64,000 nucleotides of DNA from Streptomyces sp. NBC_00483 (GCF_036013745.1 NZ_CP107880.1:248001-312000), one strand, 5' to 3'. Numbered from the stretch's first letter, positions 33,205-42,993 are shown. Numbers and translations: made by a program. The notes: generated by a model from the sequence alone, not told the origin.

Positions 33205-34599
33205 ATGCCCATCGCGACGGTCAACCCGGCGAACGGCGAGACCCTCAAGACGTACGAGGCCCTGTCCCCGGAGGAGATCGAACGCAGGCTCGCCCTCGCG
33301 GCGAGCGCCTTCGACTCGTACCGGACGACGACGTTCTTCGACCGGGCGAGGCTGCTGCAGCGGGCCGCCGACCTGCTGGAGGCGGACGCGCCGGACATCG
33401 CACGCGTGATGACGACCGAGATGGGCAAGCCGGTCGCGGCGGCCCGTGCCGAGGCGTTGAAGTGCGTGAAGACGATGCGCTGGTATGCGGAGCACGCGGC
33501 TGATCTGCTCGCGGACGAGCATCCCGCGGAGTCGGACGTGAAGGACTCGGGCGCGGTGCGGGCGCATGTGCGCTATCGGCCGCTCGGCCCGGTGCTCGCG
33601 GTGATGCCGTGGAACTTCCCGCTGTGGCAGGTCGTACGGTTCGCGGCGCCCGCCCTCATGGCCGGGAACGTGGGTCTGCTCAAGCACGCGTCGAACGTGC
33701 CGCAGACGGCCCTCTACCTGGAGGACCTCTTCCGCCGGGCCGGTTTCCCCGAGGGCTGCTTCCAGACGCTGCTCATCGGGTCGGGCGCGGTCGAGGGCAT
33801 CCTGCGCGACGAGCGGGTGGAGGCGGCGACACTCACCGGCAGCGAACCGGCCGGACGTTCCGTGGCAGCGATCGCGGGCGACGAGGTGAAGAAGACGGTC
33901 CTGGAGCTGGGCGGCAGCGACCCGTATGTGGTGCTGCCGTCGGCGGACGTGGCGAAGGCGGCGAAGACGGCCGTCACGGCGCGCGTGCAGAACAACGGGC
34001 AGTCGTGCATCGCGGCCAAGCGGTTCATCGTGCACGAGTCGGTGTTCGAGGAGTTCCGGGACGCGTTCGTGGCCGGCATGCGGGAGCTGCGGGTGGGCGA
34101 TCCGCTCGACGAGGACACGGACGTCGGACCGCTCTCCAGCGAGCAGGGGCGCAGCGACCTGGAGGAGCTGGTCGACGACGCCGTCGAGAGCGGCGCGAGT
34201 GTGCTGTGCGGTGGGCAGCGGCCCAAGGACTTCGCCGACCGCGGCTGGTTCTACGAGCCGACCGTCATCGCCGATGTGACCCCCGAGATGCGCATCCACA
34301 AGGAAGAGACGTTCGGACCGGTGGCGACCCTGTACCGGGTCGCGGACCTGGACGAGGCGGTCGCCGTCGCCAATGACACGCCCTTCGGCCTGAGTTCCAA
34401 TCTGTGGACCCGCGACGAGGACGAGATCGAGCGCTTCGTGCGCGACAGTCAGGCGGGCGGCGTCTTCGTCAACGGCATGACGGCCTCGCACCCGGCCCTC
34501 CCCTTCGGCGGCGCGAAGCGTTCCGGCTACGGACGTGAGCTGTCGGACCACGGCATCAAGGAGTTCTGCAACATCACCACGGTGTGGTTCGGGGACTGA
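33205..34599 (+). CDS. NAD(P)-dependent succinate-semialdehyde dehydrogenase-like aldehyde dehydrogenase
   Basis: This 464-residue aldehyde dehydrogenase has PWNFPLWQVVRF, the cofactor loop TGSEPAGRSVAA, Glu in LELGGSDPYVV and catalytic Cys in NNGQSCIAAKRF. The short N-terminus (MPIATVNPANGE) and ending resemble GabD2-type NADP-dependent succinate-semialdehyde dehydrogenases. AGGAGG precedes the ATG. It is a single gene, convergent with allH with a 26 bp overlap at the 3' ends. It may supply C4 metabolism or detoxify aldehydes. Confidence 0.88.
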   Translation: MPIATVNPANGETLKTYEALSPEEIERRLALAASAFDSYRTTTFFDRARLLQRAADLLEADAPDIARVMTTEMGKPVAAARAEALKCVKTMRWYAEHAADLLADEHPAESDVKDSGAVRAHVRYRPLGPVLAVMPWNFPLWQVVRFAAPALMAGNVGLLKHASNVPQTALYLEDLFRRAGFPEGCFQTLLIGSGAVEGILRDERVEAATLTGSEPAGRSVAAIAGDEVKKTVLELGGSDPYVVLPSADVAKAAKTAVTARVQNNGQSCIAAKRFIVHESVFEEFRDAFVAGMRELRVGDPLDEDTDVGPLSSEQGRSDLEELVDDAVESGASVLCGGQRPKDFADRGWFYEPTVIADVTPEMRIHKEETFGPVATLYRVADLDEAVAVANDTPFGLSSNLWTRDEDEIERFVRDSQAGGVFVNGMTASHPALPFGGAKRSGYGRELSDHGIKEFCNITTVWFGD

Positions 34600-35425
34600 C
34601 AGCAGCCGCGAGACCTTGGCGGTGCGAGGGCCGGTCGATCCGCGCCCCCGCGCACAGCCCGTGCAGCAGGTCGCTCCCGGAGCTGTGACCGACGGCCAAC
34701 AGGTCGGCGACCGGTGCGGCGAGATCCGCGCCGGTCGCCGCCGCGTGCAGTACCGCCGCCACCTGTGGGATGCAGTGCCCGTCGGCGGCGTGCCGCAGGA
34801 GCGCGGCCGAGACCGGGGGCGTACGTGTCCCGGCCTGCTCTGCGGTGACTACGAGAGCGGGCAGCCAGGTGGGTGGCAGTGGGGACAGGCGGGCGGCGAG
34901 CAGCAGGCCGCACAGGAAGTCGTCGCCTGACGGGGTGGCTCCGGGGCCGAGCCCCAACAGGCCCTCAGCGGCGCGACGCCCCGCGCTCGGGGTTCCGTGC
35001 GCGAGGGCGCGGACGAGGGCGGTCGCGGCGGGGCGGGCCTCGGCCGCCAGTGGGCGCGGCGGACGCAGGCGCGCGAGCCGGTCGAGGGCCGGGCCGCTCG
35101 GGAGGTCCTGGACGCGGGGCGGCGCCCAGAACTCCCCGACGGCCAGGCGCAGGTGCCCGACCGCGATGCACCCGCCCCCGACCCGTCCCGCGCCCCCGAC
35201 CGCCACGCCGTCGAACGGCCGCTCCCCCGCAGCATGCGGCAGAACCACGGCGGTCGGCACGCGCACGGCCTGCGGCACGACCACGGCGAGCGGGGTGCCA
35301 CCGTCGCCCGGCAGCAGATACAGCGCCTGCCGCGCGACGGCCACGATCCGGGCGGGACGTGGGGGCCCGGCCAGTAGCGCTCGGGCCAAGGTGCTGACGG
35401 TGCACGGCAGTTGGGCGGGGCTCAT
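34574..35425 (-). CDS. allH: DUF2877 protein, AllH-like carbamoyltransferase subunit
   Basis: This 283-residue protein matches DUF2877, the family of E. coli AllH (YlbF), by LGLGPGATPSGDDFLCGLLL and the helical C-terminus with HAADGHCIPQ and VGHSSGSDLLHG. In E. coli AllF, AllG and AllH together form oxamate carbamoyltransferase. The ATG overlaps the stop of the DUF1116 gene (ATGA), as expected for a stoichiometric complex. It is the last gene of the minus-strand unit pucR-fdrA-allG-allH. Its 3' end overlaps the convergent aldehyde dehydrogenase by 26 bp. Confidence 0.85.
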   Translation of the reverse strand: MSPAQLPCTVSTLARALLAGPPRPARIVAVARQALYLLPGDGGTPLAVVVPQAVRVPTAVVLPHAAGERPFDGVAVGGAGRVGGGCIAVGHLRLAVGEFWAPPRVQDLPSGPALDRLARLRPPRPLAAEARPAATALVRALAHGTPSAGRRAAEGLLGLGPGATPSGDDFLCGLLLAARLSPLPPTWLPALVVTAEQAGTRTPPVSAALLRHAADGHCIPQVAAVLHAAATGADLAAPVADLLAVGHSSGSDLLHGLCAGARIDRPSHRQGLAAAVSPRTTPW

Positions 35426-36882
35426 GCCCTGAGGGCAGCAAAATCGTCGGGCGTCTCCGGAACCGCGAACGCCTCCAGCGCCTTCCGGAAACATTCCAGC
35501 GGTGCGTGGGCCAGGCCCGCTCCGATCTGTCCGATGCCGGGTTCGCGGTGGGCGATGCCCGTGGTGACGACGGGTTCGATGCCGGTGTCGAGGACGGCGC
35601 GCACGTCGATGCCGACCGGGGAGCCGATGCCGCCGAGGGCCGGCAGCCGGTAGGCCTCGTGCCGGGCCAGCGTGATGCGGGCCATGTCGCGGCTGGTGCG
35701 CAGCGCCTCCTGCACGGTGCCGCCGACGAAGCCGGTGATGGCGGGCGCGGCTGCGAGGGCGAAGCCGCCGAGGCCGTTGGTCTCGGTGATGGCGCTGTCG
35801 CCGATGTCGGGGTTGGCGTCCTCGGGCCCGTATCCGGCGAAGTACAGTCCCCGCACCTCGGCGGCGGGCGCCGTGAACCAGGCGTCGCCGAGGCCGCTGA
35901 CACGGATGCCGACCTCGACGCCGTTACGGGCGAACGCCGTGACGAGCGTGGAGTGGGCGACACCGTGGGCGGCAGAGGTGGCGAGTTTGGCGGCCGCCAT
36001 CGAGAAGTTGAGGAACCAGTAGTGGTTCTCGGCGAGGAACTCCAGGACTTCCGGGCCGTGTTGTACGCGGGCGAGCGGCGCGGCGAGTTCCCGCAGCAGC
36101 AGCGCGGAGGCGGCGGTGTTGCGGCTGTGGCACTCGTCGCCCATCTGGAGCGCCTGGGCGACGACGGACCGCAGGTCCACGCCGTCGGGCCGGTCGGCGA
36201 GGACCGCGCGCAGGGCGGGTGCCAGTACGTCCGCCATCCAGCGGAGCCGGTCCATCACATCGTCACCCAGGGCCCCGTAGCGCAGACAACGTCCCGCGCC
36301 CTCGTTGAGGTTGGCGTAGGCGCGGCGCCCGGTGGCCGGGTCCTCGACGACGAGCACGGGCATGGACGGGGAGGTGACGCCGCCCATGGGGCCGACGGCC
36401 TCGTGGTGGTGGCACGGCTCGAAGCGCAACACGCCCGAGTCCGCCAGGTGTTGGGCCTGTTCCGGGGTGTCGGCCCAGCCCTCGAGCAGCGCGGCACCGA
36501 TGACACCCGCGCGCATCGGGCCGCACATGTCGGCCCAGTCGACGGGCGGTCCGGCGTGCAGCAGGACGCGTTCGCCGGTGGCCCGGTCGTCGAGCACCGG
36601 CAGGACGTCGCGGGCGGTGCGTACGTCGCGCCACACGGGTCGCACGGCGAGCAGCCGCTCGACGGCCGTGCGGTTCGCGGCCTCGACGGCTTCATGGCCG
36701 GTGAGTTCGGCCAGCTTCCAGCCGAGGTCGGGGTCGCCGCCCGCGGGCGGCCGCCAGTCGAGAGTGGTGACGTGGGCGCCTGCGGTGCGGGGCACATCGG
36801 CGAAGTCGGCCACGCCGACGGCGGCGATCCGCGGTGCGGCGTCGCCCGCGCCGAGCAGGTCGGGCACGAGGTGAGGGGTCAT
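35422..36882 (-). CDS. allG: DUF1116 protein, AllG-like carbamoyltransferase subunit
   Basis: This 486-residue protein belongs to DUF1116 (E. coli AllG/YlbE). Conserved runs include LLHAGPPVDWADMCGPMR, LRFEPCHHHEAVGPMGG, QMGDECHSRNTAAS, NHYWFLNFSMAAAK and SITETNGLGGFA-like sequence. The many conserved His, Cys and Asp residues suggest a catalytic or metal-binding role in the complex. The ATG at 36882 has GGAG nine bases upstream. It is coupled to allH downstream and sits 103 bp after fdrA. The chemistry inferred from E. coli is carbamoyl transfer between oxamate and phosphate. The natural substrate here is not known. Confidence 0.87.
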   Translation of the reverse strand: MTPHLVPDLLGAGDAAPRIAAVGVADFADVPRTAGAHVTTLDWRPPAGGDPDLGWKLAELTGHEAVEAANRTAVERLLAVRPVWRDVRTARDVLPVLDDRATGERVLLHAGPPVDWADMCGPMRAGVIGAALLEGWADTPEQAQHLADSGVLRFEPCHHHEAVGPMGGVTSPSMPVLVVEDPATGRRAYANLNEGAGRCLRYGALGDDVMDRLRWMADVLAPALRAVLADRPDGVDLRSVVAQALQMGDECHSRNTAASALLLRELAAPLARVQHGPEVLEFLAENHYWFLNFSMAAAKLATSAAHGVAHSTLVTAFARNGVEVGIRVSGLGDAWFTAPAAEVRGLYFAGYGPEDANPDIGDSAITETNGLGGFALAAAPAITGFVGGTVQEALRTSRDMARITLARHEAYRLPALGGIGSPVGIDVRAVLDTGIEPVVTTGIAHREPGIGQIGAGLAHAPLECFRKALEAFAVPETPDDFAALRA

Positions 36883-36985
36883 GTGCGGTCTCCTGAGCGG
36901 TGGTTGGGGTGGGCGGGTTCGACGTGTGCGTCGCGCCGGGCGGTGCGTGCCGACGCCTCCATGCGCCACGGATGCGGCATCACGG

Positions 36986-38599
36986 TCACCGCCCCGTCCT
37001 CCCCGTTGACATCAACTCACCGGAGTCCCGGCGGAGTTCACTTCCCCCGGTCACCAACGACACCGCCCACTCGGCCGCATCCGTACTGGTCGGGGCCAGC
37101 ACGGCGCCCGCCTTCTCCAGGCGCGCCCGCACCGCGTCGACGTCCTGCGGGTCGCCGGCCGTGCCGACGACGAAGGCGATGACGGGCGCCCGCCCCCGCT
37201 CCCCCGCCCGCTCCAACTCGGTCGCGAGCGCCGCGGCCGGGTCGGCGCCCGCGCCGTGTCCAAGAACGACGTCCAGGACCACGGCTGCGGTGCCCGGGTC
37301 GGACAGTGCGGCGCGCAGATGGGCAGCGCGCACGGTGGGGTCGATCATCGGGTGGGGGCGGCCCGCGGTGTAGGCGTCGTCGCCGAGGTCGAGCACCAAA
37401 TGGCGCTCTGGCAGGTCGATTTCACGTCCGGGAACGTAGGGGGCGACCGCCGTGACCGCCGTCGGCAGCAGTTGCCGTGCCTCGTACGCGAAGGTTCCGC
37501 CCGCGTACAGGGCACGGAGGTAACGGCCGGGTACCGCGTCCACCGCGGGCGGCGCCCAGGGGGGTGCAGGTACGCCACCGAGGGTGCGGACGACCGCGCG
37601 GGCCGCGTCGCGAAGTGTGCCGACGACGGTGACGGCGGTTACGGGGCCCGACACACCGGTCCGCTCGGCGCCCGCGAGGTCGCCGAGCTCGGCGGGCCTC
37701 TCGGTGCCGAGGAACGCGACCACGACAGGCTTGCCCGCACTCCCCGCACGGGCGATGACGCGTTCGGCCACCTCGGAGGCGGGCGGCTTCGACACCAGCA
37801 CGATCAACTCGCAGCCGGGGTCGGCGGCGAGCAGGTCGAGCGCGTCGAGCGTGGTGCGCGCGCCGACCTCCGCGCTGAGGTCACGGCCGCCGGTCCCGAT
37901 CATCTGCCGGACCCCTTCGCCGGCCGCGTCCAACAGGCACGACACCTGCTGAAGTCCCGTTCCGGAGGCGCCGATCAGGCCGATGCGGCCGGAGCGGAGC
38001 ACATTGGCGAAGCCGAGCGGTACGCCGTCCAGGACGCCGGTTCCGCAGTCGGGTCCCATGGCGAGCAAGCCCCGGCGGTGGGCCTCCTCCTTGATGCGGA
38101 TCTCCTGCTCGACGGAGACGTTGTCGCTGAAGACGAAGGCGTGCATGCCGCGGCGCAGCGCCTTGAGCGCTTCGGCCGCCGCGTACGGGCCGGGGGTGGA
38201 GATCAGGGCGAGCGCGGTCGCCGGGTCCGCCTCGCCGAGGGCGCGCGGCACCCATTCATCGGCCTCGGAGCTCTCCGAGGCGGCAGGCTGTTCGAGCAGC
38301 GCGGGCACCTCGGCCAGGGCGTGCTCGATGGCGTCGGCGGTCCCGCGCAGCGCGACGATCATGTCGGCGGGGCGTGCGGCGCGGCCCTCGTCGGTGAGGA
38401 GTCGGGCGTCGGCGAGCAGTCGCAGATTGGGTTCGGTCGCCATGACGAGGCTGGCGGCCGTGATGCCGGGCAGTTTGGTGAGGTGCTGGGCCGCGCGCAT
38501 CAGGGCGACCGAGTCGGCGTAGGCGTCGCACCGCACGGAGTTCGACGTCAGGGTGTCCGGGGCGGGGTGGCCGTCGGTGGCGGGCGGGGTGGGCTCCAT
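36986..38599 (-). CDS. fdrA: FdrA/AllF protein, acyl-CoA-synthetase-like carbamoyltransferase subunit
   Basis: This 537-residue FdrA-family protein resembles succinyl-CoA synthetase alpha plus beta segments. An N-terminal part (about 20-190) is followed by MGPDCGTGVLDGVPLGFAN and GLIGASGTGLQQVSCLLDA, typical of CoA-ligase folds. Next come the second-domain motifs VVLDVVLGHGAGADPAAAL and PVIAFVVGTAGDPQD. In E. coli this protein (AllF) is one of three oxamate carbamoyltransferase subunits. I chose the ATG at 38599; the ribosome-binding site is weak. It lies between PucR upstream and DUF1116 downstream. Confidence 0.87.
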   Translation of the reverse strand: MEPTPPATDGHPAPDTLTSNSVRCDAYADSVALMRAAQHLTKLPGITAASLVMATEPNLRLLADARLLTDEGRAARPADMIVALRGTADAIEHALAEVPALLEQPAASESSEADEWVPRALGEADPATALALISTPGPYAAAEALKALRRGMHAFVFSDNVSVEQEIRIKEEAHRRGLLAMGPDCGTGVLDGVPLGFANVLRSGRIGLIGASGTGLQQVSCLLDAAGEGVRQMIGTGGRDLSAEVGARTTLDALDLLAADPGCELIVLVSKPPASEVAERVIARAGSAGKPVVVAFLGTERPAELGDLAGAERTGVSGPVTAVTVVGTLRDAARAVVRTLGGVPAPPWAPPAVDAVPGRYLRALYAGGTFAYEARQLLPTAVTAVAPYVPGREIDLPERHLVLDLGDDAYTAGRPHPMIDPTVRAAHLRAALSDPGTAAVVLDVVLGHGAGADPAAALATELERAGERGRAPVIAFVVGTAGDPQDVDAVRARLEKAGAVLAPTSTDAAEWAVSLVTGGSELRRDSGELMSTGRTGR

Positions 38600-38792
38600 G
38601 GCATCGACGCTACGGCCGCACCCCGGGCGCGGTCTTCGGCGAGCGGTGCCAGCGCGCGGGTGTGGATCACCGGCAACGGCTGACAGTGACCGGGCCGCCG
38701 GGCGCACACCAGCATGATCGGGGACACCCGCGACCGTGCCCCGTCGGACCGCTCACCGACGCCGCCACCAATGCCGACACCGACGGCCACCG

Positions 38793-40370
38793 TCAGTGAG
38801 CGCGCGCGCTGAGCAACCGGTGGGCGTGAACGGCCAGTTCCGTCTGGAGCCGGCGCATCGGATCCTTATCGGGTGCGCCGGTGAGCCGTTCGATCTGCTT
38901 GAGGCGGTAGCGCAGCGTGTTGTAGTGCACGTGGAGTTCCTCGGCCGCCTCGACGCCGTTGCGGTCGTGCCGCAGATACACGGTGAGGCTGTGCACGAGA
39001 CTGCCGTCGTGCCCGGCGTCGTACGTCAGCAGGGGGCCGAGGGCGTCGTCGACCAGCGCCTGGAGTTCACCCGCGGGCAGCTGGTCGAGGAGCCGGTACA
39101 CCCCGCTCTCCTCGTGGAGCCGGACGAACGAGCGGGCGGGGCCCTCCAGTTCACGGCCCAGGGCGAGCGCGCTGAGCGCCTCGCTGTGGCTGAGGTGCAG
39201 TTCGGTGAAGTCGGCGCGGATCGTGCCCGCCGCGACGGCCACGGCGCGCCCCGGGCAGGCGGCGGCGACCGCGCGGCGCAACTCCTCGCAGCGGCTGCGC
39301 AGTTCGGAGCCGCCCGGCGCCACCAGCGCGGTGAGGCCACCGGGGGTGCCCCAGGCGGGTGTGTCGGCACCCAGTGCGGTGCGGGCGGCGGAGAGCAGGC
39401 GTTCCTCCGTGAGGCGGACGCCCGCACCCTCCGGGGTTGCCGCGGCCTCGACGACCACGGCGGCGTGCGGCCGCTCCAGGTCCCAGCCGAGGGCCGCGGC
39501 CCGGCGCGCCGACTCCGCACGGTCGCGCGGGGGGTGGGAGACGAGTTCGGTCAACAGCAGGGTGCGGTACCGGCGTTCGCGCTCGGCCAGTACGCGTTCC
39601 TGTACGGCGAGCATCCCGGCCAGGCTGGCCACGTGGTCGGCGGCGGTTCCCCACTCCTCGTCGGGTACGCAGCCGCGCCCCGCCCACAGGACGACCTCGC
39701 CGCCGCTGCGATGCCCGACGGTGATCGGCCGGGACACGGACGCGGGAACGCCGTCGGGCACGTCTCCCGCTGCCGCGAGCAGCCCCCCGTCCGGACCACG
39801 GATCGCGGCGGCGCAGCCGGTCTCCCCCGCCAGCAGGACGACGAGTTCGCCGTAGGAGCCGCCCCCGAGGACGGCCTGTGAGAGCCGGTCGCGCAGCGCC
39901 TGCGAGCGCTCCAGACTGAGCGCCTGCCGGTTGAGTACGGTGCCGATGACCTCGGAGAGGATGTCGTTGAGCATGACGTCGCCGGGCAACTCGACGATGG
40001 GGAAGCCCAGTTCGTCGGCGCGGCGCAGCATCGGGTCGGGCAGCCTCGGCAGATAGGGGCCGACCTTCACGCCGAGGGCCGCGAGGCCGCGGGCGGCGAG
40101 TTCGGGCACCAGGCCGGTGAGCGCCTCCTCGTCGTCGCGGACGGCGTAGGCGGTGGTGAGCAGGAACTCGCCGCCGCGCATCCAGCGGATGATGTCCGGC
40201 ACTTCCATGATGTTGGCGACCCTGATGCCGCGGCGCGCGCCCGCCTCCCCGGCCGCCAGGCGGGCGCCCGCGAGCGCGGGCAGCTCCAGCGCCTGGGCCA
40301 CGGTCAGGCCCACGGCGCCGGCGGGACGGGGTGCCGTCGCAGCGTGCGGAACAAGGGTCACGCCGCTCAC
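38793..40370 (-). CDS. PucR family transcriptional regulator
   Basis: This 525-residue regulator has an N-terminal PucR domain (LTVAQALELPALAGARL through LPRLPDPMLRRADELGFPIVELP), a central GAF-like region, and a C-terminal PucR helix-turn-helix (HVHYNTLRYRLKQIERLTG). PucR regulators control purine, allantoin, ureide and GABA catabolism. I chose the GTG at 40370, which has GAGGG eight bases upstream. It is first in the minus-strand unit and faces carbamate kinase across about 190 bp, so it probably controls both arms, most likely as a substrate-sensing activator. Confidence 0.88.
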   Translation of the reverse strand: MSGVTLVPHAATAPRPAGAVGLTVAQALELPALAGARLAAGEAGARRGIRVANIMEVPDIIRWMRGGEFLLTTAYAVRDDEEALTGLVPELAARGLAALGVKVGPYLPRLPDPMLRRADELGFPIVELPGDVMLNDILSEVIGTVLNRQALSLERSQALRDRLSQAVLGGGSYGELVVLLAGETGCAAAIRGPDGGLLAAAGDVPDGVPASVSRPITVGHRSGGEVVLWAGRGCVPDEEWGTAADHVASLAGMLAVQERVLAERERRYRTLLLTELVSHPPRDRAESARRAAALGWDLERPHAAVVVEAAATPEGAGVRLTEERLLSAARTALGADTPAWGTPGGLTALVAPGGSELRSRCEELRRAVAAACPGRAVAVAAGTIRADFTELHLSHSEALSALALGRELEGPARSFVRLHEESGVYRLLDQLPAGELQALVDDALGPLLTYDAGHDGSLVHSLTVYLRHDRNGVEAAEELHVHYNTLRYRLKQIERLTGAPDKDPMRRLQTELAVHAHRLLSARAH

Positions 40371-40399
40371 TATGGGCGCCCTCGCGGGGGCTGTAAACG

Positions 40400-40412
40400 C
40401 TCGTGACACGAG
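40400..40412. promoter_or_regulatory. CTCGTG-A-CACGAG operator in the divergent pucR/carbamate-kinase promoter
   Basis: This perfect 6+1+6 dyad lies 30 bp upstream of the PucR start. It is flanked by related octamers TGTAAACG (40392-40399) and TGTATACG (40415-40422). CGAGG...CCTCG also pairs at 40409-40430. It is a candidate PucR binding region. Confidence 0.5.
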
Positions 40413-40563
40413 GTTGTATACGATTCCTCGATACCGCGGCGGTGCCGTCGTCCGCCCCCACCCGGTCGCCCCCGAAGCACTGTCAGCGAGCGTCAACGCC
40501 CCCGCGCACACGCTGGCACCGGCTGCCCATGACCGCCGCGCCGGGCGTTCCTATCGTCCTGAC

Positions 40564-41664
40564 ATGCCTCCAGGAACCGCGCCCCCACCAGCCGCTTCCC
40601 CCGTGCGGCCACCGGCCGTGACGCGCCCCGTCGCCCCTGTCACCGTCCTCGCCATCGGTGGCAACGCACTCCTCAACGGCGGCCCGCGCGCCACCATCGC
40701 GGAACAGTTCGCCGCCGCCCGGCAGTTGGCGCGCCCGGTGGCGGAGCTGGTCCGTGCGGGGCACCGCGTGGTCGTCACGCACGGCAACGGTCCACAGGTC
40801 GGCTTCATCAAGCGGCGTTCCGACCTCGCGGCCGAGCTCGCCCCCGAACTCCCGCTCCTCGACCTCGACATGTGTGTCGCCGACTCGCAGGGAAGCATCG
40901 GCTACATCCTCGTACGAGGCCTGTCGGACGCCCTGCCGGCCGGGTCCCGGCCGGTCGCCCTGCTCACGCACACCGTCGTCGACCCGGCCGACCCGGCGTT
41001 CGCCCGGCCCACCAAGCCCATCGGCACCCACTACGAGCGCGCGGAGGCGGAGCGGCTCGCCGCCCGGCACGGGTGGACCGTCGCCGACGACGCGGGGCGC
41101 GGCTGGCGCCGCGTCGTCCCCTCACCGGCGCCGCACGCCATCGTCGAACTCGACGCCGTCGCCGCCCTGTTGGACGCCGGACACGTCGTGGTGGCGGGCG
41201 GGGGCGGCGGCATCCCCGTCACCCGCGGACCCGACGGGGCACTGTGCGGCGTGGAGGCGGTCGTCGACAAGGACGCGACCTCCGCACTGCTCGCCTCCGC
41301 GCTCGGCGCGGACGAGCTGATCGTGACGACCGGAGTCGAGCGGATCGCCCTCGACTGGGGCACCCCGCGCCACCGGGACCTCGACCGCATGGACGCGGCG
41401 CAGGCCCACCGGTATCTGGCGGAGGGGCAGTTCCCCGAGGGCAGCATGGGGCCGAAGGTGCGCTCGGCCCTGGACTTCCTCGCGTCCGGCGGCCACCGTG
41501 TGCTGATCACGTCACCGGGCGCGTTGAGCGAGGCGCTGCGCGGCGCGACGGGCACGCGCATCGTCCCGACCGCCCGAACTGTCCGGTCGGTCAACAGCGA
41601 GGGCAGTGGCAGTGGCAGTGGCAGTGACTTTGGTAATGGCAACACGACCGCTTCGGGGCCGTAA
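40564..41664 (+). CDS. arcC: Carbamate kinase
   Basis: This 366-residue amino-acid-kinase-family protein has VLAIGGNALLNGG, VVVTHGNGPQVGFIKRRS, VVAGGGGGIPV, VVDKDATSALLASALGAD and FPEGSMGPKVRSALDFL, all carbamate kinase hallmarks. It converts carbamoyl phosphate plus ADP into ATP, ammonia and CO2. A non-conserved Pro-rich N-terminus (about 25 residues) and a Ser-Gly tail (SEGSGSGSGSDFGNGN) flank the domain. The position opposite the AllFGH genes, without arginine deiminase or ornithine carbamoyltransferase, links it to carbamoyl phosphate made by that complex. Confidence 0.92.
   Translation: MPPGTAPPPAASPVRPPAVTRPVAPVTVLAIGGNALLNGGPRATIAEQFAAARQLARPVAELVRAGHRVVVTHGNGPQVGFIKRRSDLAAELAPELPLLDLDMCVADSQGSIGYILVRGLSDALPAGSRPVALLTHTVVDPADPAFARPTKPIGTHYERAEAERLAARHGWTVADDAGRGWRRVVPSPAPHAIVELDAVAALLDAGHVVVAGGGGGIPVTRGPDGALCGVEAVVDKDATSALLASALGADELIVTTGVERIALDWGTPRHRDLDRMDAAQAHRYLAEGQFPEGSMGPKVRSALDFLASGGHRVLITSPGALSEALRGATGTRIVPTARTVRSVNSEGSGSGSGSDFGNGNTTASGP
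41602..41625 (+). repeat. GGCAGT microsatellite inside carbamate kinase
   Basis: Four perfect GGCAGT hexamers encode the Gly-Ser tail. Copy number could vary without changing the frame. Confidence 0.8.
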
Positions 41665-41753
41665 CACGACGACATCAAGATCGTCCCTGCCGCCGACCCC
41701 CTCCTTGCCCCTCCCCGTCGCCTCCCCGCCCCCTCACGGTCGAAGGACCCCCT

Positions 41754-42887
41754 ATGACGCTGACCTCCGCCGCCCCCTCCCCCGACGCCATGCCCGTCGA
41801 CGGCCGCCACCACCTCTCCACCACGCCCGACACCGCCCGCTGGGGCGTACTCCCCCGCGCGGACAGCGCCCCGGTACTGAAGGTCGACGACGGTGACACG
41901 GTCACGTTCGATCTCGTCTCCCACGAGGGGATCCTGCCCGACCAGGGCCGCGACCCGGTGGAGTTCTTCGGCGGTTACGGAGTACCGGCCCACCAAGTGC
42001 CGCGCGACGCCCAGGAGATCGCGGCGTCCGACCTCGGGCGCGAGCCGGAGGGCCCGATCGGCCCGCACATCGTCACGGGCCCCGTCGCGGTGCGCGGCGC
42101 ACGCCCCGGTGACCTGCTGTGCGTACGCACCCTGAGCCTGCACCGGCGCACGCACTACGGCATCGTCTCCAACCGGCACACCCGCGGCTCCCTGCCCGAT
42201 GAACTCCCGGACCCTGCCGCCGATTTCACGAGCCCGGACACCAAGCGCGCCGCCGAGGGCACGGTCTCCTCCTTCTGCACGGTCGAACGCGATGGCGACG
42301 GCGCCGAGTTCGGCGTGCTGCGCTGCACGCCGACGCTGAGCGCACGCTTCCCGCTCGGCCCGTTCGTCGGGATCATGGGCGTGACGGACGACGGCGCGGA
42401 CACGCGCAGTTCGGTGCCGCCGGGCCCCTTCGGCGGCAACCTCGACATCAAGCACCTGACCTGCGGCTCGACCCTGTACCTGCCGATACGTACCGACGGC
42501 GCGGGCTTCTACGCGGGTGACCCGCACTTCGCGCAGGGCAACGGGGAAGTGGCGCTCACCGCGCTGGAGGCGCCGCTTCGGGCGACGGTGCAGCTGTCCG
42601 TGGTGCGCGGCGCGGCGGCACGCCGGGTGACCGGGCTGCTCGCGGAGCCGTTCGCCGAGACACGTACGCACTGGATCGCGCTCGGACTCGACGCCGACCT
42701 CGACGAGGCGATGCGCCAGTGCGTGCGCTCCGCACTCGGCTTCCTCACGGCGCGCACCGGCATGGACCGGGCCACCGCGTACGCGTATCTCAGCGCGGCG
42801 GCCGACTTCGAGGTCTCACAGGTGGTCGACCAGATCAAGGGCGTCCACTGCCTGATCCGCAAGGCGGACTTCCCCGCCGAGACGTAA
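41754..42887 (+). CDS. Acetamidase/formamidase family protein (FmdA/AmdA)
   Basis: This 377-residue FmdA/AmdA-family amidohydrolase shows DLVSHEGILPDQGRDPVEFF, GPIGPHIVTGPVAVRGARPGD, the GGNLDIKHLTCGSTLYLP core and AGDPHFAQGNGEVALTALE. The last two are the conserved metal- and substrate-site stretches. Such enzymes release ammonia from formamide, acetamide or related small amides. It is the second gene of the plus-strand arm, 90 bp after carbamate kinase. In this context it may cleave an amide released by ring opening or carbamoyl transfer. A more distant paralogue lies at 51287-52309. Confidence 0.9.
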   Translation: MTLTSAAPSPDAMPVDGRHHLSTTPDTARWGVLPRADSAPVLKVDDGDTVTFDLVSHEGILPDQGRDPVEFFGGYGVPAHQVPRDAQEIAASDLGREPEGPIGPHIVTGPVAVRGARPGDLLCVRTLSLHRRTHYGIVSNRHTRGSLPDELPDPAADFTSPDTKRAAEGTVSSFCTVERDGDGAEFGVLRCTPTLSARFPLGPFVGIMGVTDDGADTRSSVPPGPFGGNLDIKHLTCGSTLYLPIRTDGAGFYAGDPHFAQGNGEVALTALEAPLRATVQLSVVRGAAARRVTGLLAEPFAETRTHWIALGLDADLDEAMRQCVRSALGFLTARTGMDRATAYAYLSAAADFEVSQVVDQIKGVHCLIRKADFPAET

Positions 42888-42993
42888 CCCACCGATCCAC
42901 CCCAGACGTAACCACCAATCCCCCCAGGTCGCGCCCGCACGCACCGCACCCGCACTTGCCCGTCACGCATCTCTCGACCGAAGGAGAACCACC

